Assembly: GCA_949292025.1 (NCBI GenBank)
Contig: CASEYC010000081.1
Span: forward strand, 54,967-118,966
Reading direction: 5' to 3'
DNA from: an uncultured Bacteroides sp.
GTDB taxonomy: Bacteria; Bacteroidota; Bacteroidia; Bacteroidales; Bacteroidaceae
DNA: 64,000 nt
The position numbers and the translations under genes are program-made. Below, piece by piece: positions 50,110 to 58,041 of the stretch. A model generated the notes under the pieces. The model was not told the DNA's origin, made no database searches, and saw nothing but the letters and a program-made list of their open reading frames with translations. Positions within the stretch are counted from its first letter, which is position 1. Every line of letters begins with the position of its first letter.

Positions 50110-50167
50110 GAAAAAAAGTGCGGATTATGCCTGTCCCCTTGGGTAGGAACCTGCACAATCCGCACTT
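50110..50167 (-). terminator. Intrinsic terminator of carboxylase operon
   Basis: On the minus strand AAGTGCGGATT (50167 to 50157) pairs with AATCCGCACTT (50127 to 50117) and is followed by a run of seven T. It lies 25 bp after the beta-subunit stop codon. Confidence 0.85.
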
Positions 50168-50191
50168 GGAAAACCGTTTCAGACTCTCCGC

Positions 50192-51724
50192 TTAGAGCGG
50201 CATGTTGCCGTGCTTCTTGGGTGGATTGCTCTGGTTCTTGTTGTGTGCCATCTCCAGGGCCTGCACCAGCTTGTAGCGGGTGTCGCGCGGCAGGATGATT
50301 TCATCGATGTAGCCACGCTCGGCGGCACGGTAGGGATTGTTGAACTTCTCTTCATATTCCTTGATGATGCCGGTCTTCTCTTCGGGCGAAGCCTTGCGGT
50401 AGAGGATGTTCACGGCGCCCTCGGCTCCCATCACGGCAATCTGTGCCTGCGGATAGGCCAGGTTGATGTCCGCGCCCGTGGGCTTGCTGGACATCACGAT
50501 GTAGGCACCGCCGTATGCCTTGCGGGTGATGAGCGTGATTTTGGGCACGGTGGCCTCGGCGTAGGCGTAGACAATCTTCGCGCCGTGGCGGATGATGCCG
50601 TTGTGCTCCTGCACGGTGCCGGGCAGGAAGCCGGGCACGTCCTCAAACGTAATGATAGGTATGTTGAAGCAGTCGCAGAAGCGGATGAAGCGGGCGGCCT
50701 TGTCGCTGGCGTCAATGTCCAACACACCGGCCAGGTAAGCGGGCTGGTTGGCCACGATGCCCACGGAGCGTCCGTTCAGGCGGCCGAAGCCGATGACCAC
50801 ATTCTTCGCGAAGTGGGGCATCACCTCGAAGAAGTACTGGTTGTCCAGCACCGGCTCGATGATGTCCTTGATGTCATAGGGCAGATTCGGGTCTTCGGGG
50901 ATGACCGTCTGCAGGGCCTCCGTCTGGCGATGGATGTCGTCCGTGCAGGGAGTGAAGGGGGCATCCTCCATGTTGTTGCTGGGCAAGAAGCTCAGCAGCT
51001 CGCGGATGGTCATCATCGTCTCCTCCTCGTTGTTGCACATGAAGTGGGTGACGCCGCTCTTCGAACTATGTGTGTAGGCACCGCCCAGCTCTTCCTTGTC
51101 CACCACCTCGTTGGTGACGGTCTTCACCACGTCCGGGCCGGTGATGAACATGTGGCTCTGCTCCTTCACCATGAAGATGAAGTCGGTCAGCGCGGGGGAG
51201 TAGCAGGCACCGCCGGCACAAGGACCGAGGATGGCGGAAATCTGCGGGATGACGCCCGACGCGATGGTATTTTGGTAGAAAATGGAGGCATAGCCTTCCA
51301 GACTGTTCACGCCTTCCTGGATGCGGGCGCCGCCCGAGTCGTTCAGGGCGATGATGGGCGCGCCGTTCTTCAGCGCCAGTTCCTGCACCTTGACAATCTT
51401 GGCGGCATTGGTCTCGCTCAGCGAACCGCCGTGTGCCGTGAAGTCGTAGGCATAGACAAACACCAGGCGGCCGTCTATCTTGCCGTAACCTGTCACCATG
51501 CCATCGCCGGGGATTTGCTTCTTTTCCATGCCGAAGTTGGTGCAACGGTGGTTGACGAACTTGTCCAGCTCGTTGAACGTGCCCTTGTCCAGCAGCAGCT
51601 CGATGCGCTCGCGGGCGGTCATCTTGCCCATGGTGTGCTGCTTCTCTATCTTGTCCACGCCGCCGCCCAGGGAGGCGCGCTTGTCCAGCTCTTCGAATTG
51701 CTGGTATATTTCTTCTCTGTTCAT
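50192..51724 (-). CDS. Acyl-CoA (propionyl-CoA) carboxylase beta subunit
   Basis: A 510-residue carboxyltransferase of the PCCB/MmdA type. Visible blocks are GDGMVTGYGKIDGRLVFVYAYDFTAHGGSLSE (abridged landmark, residues 75-105), IALNDSGGARIQEGVNSL, GPCAGGACYSPALTDFIFMV and the second-half VPGFLPGTVQEHNGIIRHGAKI plus ITRKAYGGAYIVMSSKPTGAD, which form the acyl-CoA and biotin oxyanion holes. Together with the following BCCP and biotin carboxylase genes it makes an ATP-dependent acyl-CoA carboxylase. The substrate (propionyl-CoA is usual in Bacteroides) is inferred. Confidence 0.95.
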   Translation of the reverse strand: MNREEIYQQFEELDKRASLGGGVDKIEKQHTMGKMTARERIELLLDKGTFNELDKFVNHRCTNFGMEKKQIPGDGMVTGYGKIDGRLVFVYAYDFTAHGGSLSETNAAKIVKVQELALKNGAPIIALNDSGGARIQEGVNSLEGYASIFYQNTIASGVIPQISAILGPCAGGACYSPALTDFIFMVKEQSHMFITGPDVVKTVTNEVVDKEELGGAYTHSSKSGVTHFMCNNEEETMMTIRELLSFLPSNNMEDAPFTPCTDDIHRQTEALQTVIPEDPNLPYDIKDIIEPVLDNQYFFEVMPHFAKNVVIGFGRLNGRSVGIVANQPAYLAGVLDIDASDKAARFIRFCDCFNIPIITFEDVPGFLPGTVQEHNGIIRHGAKIVYAYAEATVPKITLITRKAYGGAYIVMSSKPTGADINLAYPQAQIAVMGAEGAVNILYRKASPEEKTGIIKEYEEKFNNPYRAAERGYIDEIILPRDTRYKLVQALEMAHNKNQSNPPKKHGNMPL

Positions 51725-51726
51725 GA

Positions 51727-52248
51727 TTATTCCTCTTCTTCCTTGATTACTTCCAGTTCAATCAATGTCTGGTTGGCATTGACGGCCTCGCCCTCTGCCA
51801 CCAGGATGTTGCGCACGATGCAGTCGGCATTGACCTTGTAGTTGCTCTGCATCTTCATGGCTTCCAGCACGATGGCGATGTCGCCCGCTGCCAGTTGGTC
51901 GCCCACTTTGACGGGGATGCTGACCACCTTGCCGGGCATGGGAGCCACAATCTTGTCGCCCTGCTTCTCGTCGGCGCCCTTGCGGGTGTGCAGGTACTTG
52001 GCCTGCGTGTCCACGATGTCCACGTGGAAGGAGCGCGTCAGGATGTTGACGTCGTAGTTCTTGCCGCCCTCGCCGCGCACCAAGCCGGCGTTGAACGAGT
52101 TGCCGTTGTGCAGGATGGAGCAGTTGCCGTTCTCGGCCATCACGATGTCCACCTCGTAGGGTTGTCCGTCGATGGTGAGCTGCACCTTGTTGCCTTCTTT
52201 GCTGACCAGCGTGACGTCGGCCACGCGGTCTCCTATATGTATTTCCAT
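51727..52248 (-). CDS. Biotin carboxyl carrier protein of acyl-CoA carboxylase
   Basis: A 173-residue protein with a C-terminal biotinyl domain: the biotinylated lysine is in VLEAMKMQSNYKV near residue 135, preceded by VAPMPGKVVSIPVKVGDQLAAGD, the standard half of the flattened barrel. The N-terminal 95 residues are a beta-rich linker domain, as in Bacteroides carriers. Gap to the beta-subunit gene is 2 bp. Confidence 0.93.
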   Translation of the reverse strand: MEIHIGDRVADVTLVSKEGNKVQLTIDGQPYEVDIVMAENGNCSILHNGNSFNAGLVRGEGGKNYDVNILTRSFHVDIVDTQAKYLHTRKGADEKQGDKIVAPMPGKVVSIPVKVGDQLAAGDIAIVLEAMKMQSNYKVNADCIVRNILVAEGEAVNANQTLIELEVIKEEEE

Positions 52249-52301
52249 AATGATATGATATTCGTTTTACGTCCAATTTGCCTTTGCTTAGCCAAGGCGG
52301 A

Positions 52302-53813
52302 TTATATCCTCAGCACGCCTTTCTGCAAGCCGAACTCGCGCCAACGGCTGATGGGGCGCGCGTCGGGCAGTTGGGCGGAGGCGTTCTCCTCCAGGTTCAC
52401 CAGGTAGTCCATGTAGGCGGCTATCATGGCGATGTTCTCCAACTCCTCGTTGTGGGTGTTGTTGCGCACCAGCATCTTCGCGTTCTTCGCGATGAAGAGC
52501 GTGTTGTATTCGCCGCGCACGAAGTCGGGCACGTGCATGATGCGCTTCAGGTAAGCCAAGTTGGTCTTCAGGCCCGTAATCTTGTACTCATAGAGCACGC
52601 GGCGCATACGCTCGATGGCGTATTGGCGGGTGGTGGCCCATACGATGAGCTTGCCAATCATGGGGTCGTAGTAGATGGGGATTTCATAGCCCTCGTAGAC
52701 GTAGCTGTCTATGCGGACGCCGATGCCGTTCGGCTCGGTCAGTTGCTTGATGATGCCGGGCGAGGGCATGAAGTTGTTCTCCGTGTCCTCGGCGCAGATG
52801 CGGCACTCAATGGCATGACCGCGCTGGAAGAGTTCTTCCTGCTTGAGGTGCAGCACCTCGTCGTTGGCGATGCGGATTTGCTCCTTCACCAAGTCCACGC
52901 CCATCACTTCCTCCGTGATGGGGTGCTCCACCTGCAGGCGGGTGTTCATCTCCAGGAAATAGAAGTGGCGGTGCTTGTCCACCAGGAACTCGATGGTGCC
53001 CGCGCCGCTGTAGTTGACGGCCTTGGCGGCTGCCACGGCCTTTTCGCCCATCTCCTTGCGGAGTTCGGGGGTGAGGAAGGGCGAAGGGCTTTCTTCCACA
53101 ATCTTCTGGTTGCGGCGTTGCACGGAGCATTCGCGGTCGAAGAGGTGGATGACGTTGCCGTGGTTGTCGCCCAGAATTTGGAACTCGATGTGGTGCGGCT
53201 CCTCCACGAACTTCTCCAGGTAGACGGTGTCGTCGCCGAAGGAAGACATGGATTCGGAGCGGGCGGTGTTGTAGGCTTCTTCCACCTCGTCCTCGCTGTG
53301 GATGAGGCGCATACCCTTTCCGCCGCCGCCCATCGAGGCTTTCAGCATGACAGGATAGCCGATTTCATTGCAGATGCGGCGGGCTTCCTCCGCGCTTTGC
53401 AGGGGTTGCTCGGTGCCGGGCACCACGGGCACGCCGGCTGCAATCATGCGCTTGCGGGCGGCAATCTTGTCGCCCATGGCCTCCATGGTTTCGGGGGCCG
53501 GCCCGATGAAGATGATGCCCTCCTCGCGGCAACGGCGGGCAAAGTCGGCATTCTCCGACAAGAAGCCGTAGCCCGGATGGATGGCGTCTGCGCCGCAACG
53601 CTTGGCTGTGGCAATCACTTTCTCGATGTTCAGATAACTTTCCTTTGCCACGGCCGGGCCTATGCAATAGGCTTCATCCGCATACGACACGTGGTGCGAC
53701 GTGCGGTCGGCCTCGGAGAAGACAGCCACGCTCAGGATTCCCATCTCACGGCAGGAACGCATCACGCGCACGGCGATTTCTCCTCTGTTGGCAATCAATA
53801 CTTTCTTTATCAT
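52302..53813 (-). CDS. accC: Biotin carboxylase subunit
   Basis: A 503-residue ATP-grasp enzyme. It opens IKKVLIANRGEIAVRVMRSC, has the ATP-grasp glycine loop KASMGGGGKGMR near residue 165, the EFQILGDNHGNV and NTRLQVEHPITEEV catalytic blocks (Glu and Arg of the active site) and a C-terminal domain with RICAEDTENNFMPSPG. It carboxylates the biotin of the carrier protein using bicarbonate and ATP. It is the first gene of the operon with a -7 element 34 bp upstream. Confidence 0.96.
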   Translation of the reverse strand: MIKKVLIANRGEIAVRVMRSCREMGILSVAVFSEADRTSHHVSYADEAYCIGPAVAKESYLNIEKVIATAKRCGADAIHPGYGFLSENADFARRCREEGIIFIGPAPETMEAMGDKIAARKRMIAAGVPVVPGTEQPLQSAEEARRICNEIGYPVMLKASMGGGGKGMRLIHSEDEVEEAYNTARSESMSSFGDDTVYLEKFVEEPHHIEFQILGDNHGNVIHLFDRECSVQRRNQKIVEESPSPFLTPELRKEMGEKAVAAAKAVNYSGAGTIEFLVDKHRHFYFLEMNTRLQVEHPITEEVMGVDLVKEQIRIANDEVLHLKQEELFQRGHAIECRICAEDTENNFMPSPGIIKQLTEPNGIGVRIDSYVYEGYEIPIYYDPMIGKLIVWATTRQYAIERMRRVLYEYKITGLKTNLAYLKRIMHVPDFVRGEYNTLFIAKNAKMLVRNNTHNEELENIAMIAAYMDYLVNLEENASAQLPDARPISRWREFGLQKGVLRI

Positions 53814-53847
53814 AGTCTTTACAAACTTGTTTCGCTGTTATCGGGGG

Positions 53848-53855
53848 CAAAGATA
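53848..53855 (-). promoter_or_regulatory. -7 element of carboxylase operon
   Basis: TATCTTTG on the minus strand, 34 bp upstream of the accC start. Confidence 0.6.
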
Positions 53856-53900
53856 CGACTTTTTTTAAAGATATTCCTCATTTTGCACAGCTATATCCTT

Positions 53901-53976
53901 GCCCGTGCTTGGGCGTACCCGCGCCCGTGCTTAGGCGAGCGTGCGCCCGTGCTTAGGCGTACCTGCGCCTAAAGCC
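53901..53976. repeat. 22 bp tandem repeat, GCACGG family (3.5 units)
   Basis: Units at 53901, 53923 and 53945, exactly 22 bp, of the type GCCCGTGCTTAGGCGTACC plus TGC, then a partial unit. This is the reverse complement of the array at 18711-18776. It lies between the carboxylase operon promoter and the small gene at 54080. Confidence 0.88.
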
Positions 53977-54001
53977 TATGAATCAGGCGGCTATAAACGA
54001 C

Positions 54002-54035
54002 GAAGGCGGGAACTTCCGCCCTGGTTCCCGCCTTC
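54002..54035 (-). terminator. Hairpin downstream of small gene
   Basis: GAAGGCGGGAA (54002-54012) pairs perfectly with TTCCCGCCTTC (54025-54035). It lies 45 bp after the stop of the small leftward gene. The following T content is low, so terminator function is only likely. Confidence 0.5.
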
Positions 54036-54079
54036 CGCTACATCCTGTGGTGTAGTTATAAGTTCATACTTTGTTTTCT

Positions 54080-54217
54080 TCACAAAGCCGAGGCTTGCTG
54101 GGCAAGCAGCTTCTGCAGCTTGCTGTTCAAGACCTGGCACATGGTACCGTTGCGCATAGCTTGGTAACGCTTGATTTGGTACCGCAACATTAAGATCTCA
54201 TTTACGTTTTTTTCCAT
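54080..54217 (-). CDS. Small basic helical protein (45 aa)
   Basis: A 45-residue frame starting MEKNVNEILMLRYQIKRYQAM and ending QKLLAQQASAL. It is predicted helical, basic, and has no signal peptide. A -7 element (TATCTTTG, 54296-54303) lies upstream and a hairpin follows, both supporting a real gene. I do not recognise the family. The open frame continues further upstream without Met at a plausible site. Confidence 0.55.
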   Translation of the reverse strand: MEKNVNEILMLRYQIKRYQAMRNGTMCQVLNSKLQKLLAQQASAL

Positions 54218-54295
54218 AATCGTCTTGGTTTGTGCTCCCGCGTTTCGGGAGCGGTTAAACATCTTGTTATCCTGTTCTTTTTCTTTTTGACGTTG

Positions 54296-54303
54296 CAAAG
54301 ATA
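54296..54303 (-). promoter_or_regulatory. -7 element for small gene
   Basis: TATCTTTG on the minus strand, about 80 bp upstream of the start at 54217. Confidence 0.5.
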
Positions 54304-54418
54304 AGCATAATCTGCGAGAAATATGTTGTACAACATAAAAATCTGCGTTTTTTTGGCTTTTTTTAGCCGAAAAGAGCGTTTTGGCAAGTAGATATTACAA
54401 TTATGCGAAGATATTCAC

Positions 54419-54426
54419 TATATTTG
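54419..54426 (+). promoter_or_regulatory. -7 element for transglutaminase gene
   Basis: TATATTTG, 38 bp upstream of the ATG at 54465. Confidence 0.5.
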
Positions 54427-54464
54427 TCCCACTTAAAACCCATACCATATTACCATATTATATT

Positions 54465-57161
54465 ATGAAACGAATCATTCCCCTTTGCTTAGGATTATGC
54501 CTGGCATTCTTTGTGAGTTCATGCGGCGGTAATGCCCATTTCATTACCGACGAAGCCTACCGCGCCCGAGTGGAGCAAGACTTTGCTCAGAAACAAGCCT
54601 TGTTGCCCCATGGCGACCTGTTTGACGTGTTCGACACGGAGTTGACCCCTTATGAGCGCGAGGCGCTGGAGTTCCTCTACGCCTACATGCCCCTGCCGGA
54701 CATTGCCGACTTCCCGGGCGAGTTCCACCTGGCCAACCTGCGCGCCGCCCTGCGTGCCGCCGAGGAAATGCCTTGGGGCAAGATTGTACCCGAAGACCTC
54801 TTCCGCCACTTCGTCCTCCCCACGCGCATCAACAATGAAAAGCTGGACAGCGCACGCTTCGTCTTCTATGCCGAGCTGAAAGACCGCGTGAAGAACCTCT
54901 CCATGACCGACGCCGTCCTCGAAGTGAACCACTGGTGCCACGAGAAGGTGGTCTACCAGCCCACGGACGGACGCACCAGTTCGCCCCTTTCCACGGTGCG
55001 GACGGCCTATGGGCGTTGCGGTGAGGAATCCACCTTCCTGGTGACCGCCCTCCGCTCGGTAGGCATCCCGGCCCGCCAGGTCTACACCCCGCGTTGGGCG
55101 CATACCGACGACAACCATGCTTGGGTGGAAGCCTGGGCCGACGGCAAATGGCACTTCCTGGGCGCCTGCGAGCCGGAACCGGTGCTCGACCTGGGTTGGT
55201 TCAACGCCCCTGCCAGCCGCGGTATGCTGATGCACACGGATGTGTTCGGCTATTACAACGGAGCCGAGGAGGTAATGTCCCGGAATCCCAACCTCACGGA
55301 GATAAACATTACGTCCAATTATGCCCCCGTGGCAGCGGTCAAGGTGACGGTGGCCGATGAAAGCGGCAATCCCGTGCCCGATGCGTGCGTGGAGTTCAAG
55401 ATATACAATTACGGCGAGTTCCATACCGTGGGCACCAAGTACACCGGCACGGACGGCACCTGCAGCCTGAGCGCCGGCTTGGGCGACATGCTGGCATGGG
55501 CCTCGAAAGACGGACGGTTCGGCTTTGCCAAGGTGTCCTTCGGCAAGCAGCAGGAGCTGACCGTGAAACTGGACAAGCAGGAGGGCGACCTCTTTGCCGA
55601 GGCCTTTGACATCGTGCCGCCGGTGGAGAACGCCAATCTGCCCGAAGTGACACCCGAACAACGGGCCGAAAACGACCGCCGCATGGCGCAGGAAGATTCC
55701 ATCCGCAACGCCTATACGGCCACCTTCTTCCACGCAGACAAGGCACGCGAGTTCGTGGCCACGCTGTCCGGCCTGAAACCGGAAGAGGCAGACCGCGCCG
55801 CCCAGTATCTGGTGCGCTCGTGCGGCAACCACGAGACCCTGACCCGCTTCCTCACGATGGCTTCCAACGAAGGCAAGGCTTCGCTGGCCGTGAGCCTGTT
55901 GGGCAGCAATTCCTTGTCGGACAAAGACTTGCGCGATGTCAGCTATGAGGTCTTGGTGGACAACTTCCTGAACACTCCCGATGTGAAGACCGACCGCTAC
56001 GTCAGCGACCTGCTGAGCCCGCGCGTGTCCATCGAAAATTTGGTGCCCTACAAGTCCTACTTCCAGGACGCCATCGACGGAGACCTGGCTGAGACCTTCC
56101 GTCAGCAGCCCCAACGCTTGGTGGAGTGGTGCAAGGACTCCATCGCCATCCATGACGAACAGAACACGCAAGGCATGCCCATGTCGCCCATCGGTGTATG
56201 GAAGGCACGCGTGGCCGACCGCCATTCGCGCGACGTGTTCTTCGTGTCCGTGGCCCGCAGCCTGGGCATCCCCGCCTGGAAGGATGCTGTGACGGGCAAG
56301 GTGCGCTACCAAGACCTCGCCAATCGTGACGGAAAGAAGGGCGGTGTCATCTATGACGTGGACTTCGAGCAAGGTTCCGCCCAAGAGGTTCCGCCCACGG
56401 GCCAACTGACCGCTTCCTACAAGCCGACGCCCGTGCTGGACGATCCCAAGTACTATTCACACTTCTCCATGTCCAAGTGTGTGGACGGCCGTCTCCAGTT
56501 GCAGAACTACGATGAAAATTCGGCCGTATGGTCCACCTTGCTGAAGAAGCCCCGTGCCGTGCCGGAAGGCTACTACGTGATGGTGACGGGCACGCGCCTG
56601 GCCAGCGGCGGCGTGTTGGCCCACATCAGCTCCTTCAACATCGAGCCGGGCAAGTCCACCAACATTCCTTTGGTGATGCGCGAAAGCGAAGATGAGATTC
56701 AAGTGATAGGCAGCTTCAACGCCGAAACGCTCTTCACGCCGCTGGAAGGCGGAAAGCCTGCTGCCGAGTCTAAGAGTTTCTTGGCCGCTTGTGGACGCGG
56801 TTACTACGTGGTGGGCATCCTCGGTCCGGGACAAGAGCCCACGAACCACGCTTTGAAGGATATTGCCAAGCTGAGCAAGGATCTGGAAGCATGGGGACGC
56901 AAGATGGTGCTGCTCTTCCCCGACGAGGCACAATATAAGAAATATCATGAGAAGGACTTCCCCGGCCTGCCGAACACCCTCATCTATGGTTTCGACACGC
57001 ACGGAGCTGCCGGACAAATTGCCAGTGAGATGAAGCTGCGCAACAAGAGCTCGTTGCCCATCTTCATCATCACCGACACATTCAACCGCGTGGTGTTCGT
57101 ATCCCAAGGCTATACCATCGGCCTGGGCGAACAGTTGATGCGCACCATCAGAGGCCTGTAA
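54465..57161 (+). CDS. Large transglutaminase-like lipoprotein
   Basis: An 898-residue lipoprotein from the ATG at 54465 (MKRIIPLCLGLCLAFF, lipobox VSSC). The transglutaminase-like core is near residues 150-230: GRCGEESTFLVTALRSVGIP with the catalytic Cys, DDNHAWVEAWADGKWHFLGA with the catalytic His and the following Asp-region. Later parts contain a carboxypeptidase-regulatory-like fold (VTVADESGNPVPDACVEFKI, GTDGTCSLS), a second degenerate transglutaminase-like region (DVFFVSVARSLGIPAWKDAV, lacking the Cys) and a thioredoxin-like end. Peptidase or crosslinking activity at the cell envelope is possible; substrate unknown. Its 3' end overlaps cutC by 14 bp, convergently. Confidence 0.85.
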   Translation: MKRIIPLCLGLCLAFFVSSCGGNAHFITDEAYRARVEQDFAQKQALLPHGDLFDVFDTELTPYEREALEFLYAYMPLPDIADFPGEFHLANLRAALRAAEEMPWGKIVPEDLFRHFVLPTRINNEKLDSARFVFYAELKDRVKNLSMTDAVLEVNHWCHEKVVYQPTDGRTSSPLSTVRTAYGRCGEESTFLVTALRSVGIPARQVYTPRWAHTDDNHAWVEAWADGKWHFLGACEPEPVLDLGWFNAPASRGMLMHTDVFGYYNGAEEVMSRNPNLTEINITSNYAPVAAVKVTVADESGNPVPDACVEFKIYNYGEFHTVGTKYTGTDGTCSLSAGLGDMLAWASKDGRFGFAKVSFGKQQELTVKLDKQEGDLFAEAFDIVPPVENANLPEVTPEQRAENDRRMAQEDSIRNAYTATFFHADKAREFVATLSGLKPEEADRAAQYLVRSCGNHETLTRFLTMASNEGKASLAVSLLGSNSLSDKDLRDVSYEVLVDNFLNTPDVKTDRYVSDLLSPRVSIENLVPYKSYFQDAIDGDLAETFRQQPQRLVEWCKDSIAIHDEQNTQGMPMSPIGVWKARVADRHSRDVFFVSVARSLGIPAWKDAVTGKVRYQDLANRDGKKGGVIYDVDFEQGSAQEVPPTGQLTASYKPTPVLDDPKYYSHFSMSKCVDGRLQLQNYDENSAVWSTLLKKPRAVPEGYYVMVTGTRLASGGVLAHISSFNIEPGKSTNIPLVMRESEDEIQVIGSFNAETLFTPLEGGKPAAESKSFLAACGRGYYVVGILGPGQEPTNHALKDIAKLSKDLEAWGRKMVLLFPDEAQYKKYHEKDFPGLPNTLIYGFDTHGAAGQIASEMKLRNKSSLPIFIITDTFNRVVFVSQGYTIGLGEQLMRTIRGL

Positions 57162-57900
57162 GGGCAGCGATGGTGTCAGCCACGCGACGATCCGTGGTCA
57201 CGGGGCGGGCGTACTCGGAAATGTGTACAGTCCCGCCCATCGAAACAGCTTCGTTGCGATACTGCATCCCGCTGACCACCTCCTCACGGGCCGAGAAATG
57301 AAACTCGTGAATGCCCGTTTCCCGTGCGATGCGGGCGATATTCTTTTCATTGACCCCACAGCCGGCGAGCAAGATGATACGCTCGCCGGCTTTTTCTTGC
57401 AGTTCGCGCAAGAGGGGGATGCCCTGTTCGGCAGTGGGCTGCTGGCCGGAAGTCAGGATGCGGTTGCACCCCAAGGCGATAATCTCCTCCAATGCCTGCA
57501 AGGGACGGCGGCACACGTCGAAAGCCCGGTGAAAGGTGACGGACATCCCTTCAGAGGCTTCCATCAGCCGCTCCATCAGCGGGAGGTCCACATCGCCGTC
57601 GGGCGTCAGGCAACCGAACACCACGCCATCGGCTCCCAAGCGGCGGGCATTCTCCACATCCTGCAACATGATGCGCTGTTCCAAGGGCGAATAGAGGAAA
57701 TCGCCGCCCCGCGGACGGATGATGACGTGTAGGCGCGTCTCTTTCAACACCTCGCGGGCTGTGGCAATGTCGCCGAAGGAAGGTGTGGTTCCTCCTTCGG
57801 GAATACCGGCACAAAGTTCCACACGGTTGGCTCCCCCGGCTTGCGCGGCCAGGCAACTCTCCACGGAGTTGGCACAAACTTCAAACAAATACTTTCCCAT
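57148..57900 (-). CDS. cutC: CutC family protein
   Basis: A 250-residue TIM-barrel protein. The blocks FEVCANSVESCLAAQAGGANRVELC, GGTTPSF, VIIRPRGGDFLYS, GADGVVFGCLTPDGDVD, VTFHRAFDVC, RILTSGQQPTAEQG and ILLAGCGVNEKNI are all characteristic of CutC. The family was named for copper homeostasis, though its biochemical role is unsettled. Length matches (about 245-250). It is convergent with the transglutaminase gene. Confidence 0.96.
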   Translation of the reverse strand: MGKYLFEVCANSVESCLAAQAGGANRVELCAGIPEGGTTPSFGDIATAREVLKETRLHVIIRPRGGDFLYSPLEQRIMLQDVENARRLGADGVVFGCLTPDGDVDLPLMERLMEASEGMSVTFHRAFDVCRRPLQALEEIIALGCNRILTSGQQPTAEQGIPLLRELQEKAGERIILLAGCGVNEKNIARIARETGIHEFHFSAREEVVSGMQYRNEAVSMGGTVHISEYARPVTTDRRVADTIAALTGL

Positions 57901-57937
57901 ACACAGAATGATTTTTTAGAGTAAGTGAATATGAAAA

Positions 57938-58006
57938 GGGCGCAGATTGCACGGGTTTGTCCGGATGGCTTTGTGTCGTATCCGTTAAATCCGCGTAATC
58001 CGCGCC
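57938..58006. repeat. Inverted repeat of the GGCGCGGATT family (diverged left arm)
   Basis: The right arm reads AAATCCGCGTAATCCGCGCC and the left arm begins GGGCGCAGATTGCACGGG, so the left arm has diverged. It lies 35 bp before the RNase Y stop codon, in the gap between cutC and rny. Confidence 0.7.
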
Positions 58007-58041
58007 TGGAAGAAAGACTATATTATAAAAATGTGTAGCCG

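Noticed and set aside
50192-53813. Sodium-pumping methylmalonyl-CoA decarboxylase
   Set aside because: A biotin carboxylase gene is present and no membrane beta subunit is found, so this is an ATP-dependent acyl-CoA carboxylase.
54519-56405. 628-codon frame on the minus strand
   Set aside because: Antisense to the transglutaminase lipoprotein; His/Val/Gly-rich and without domain signs.
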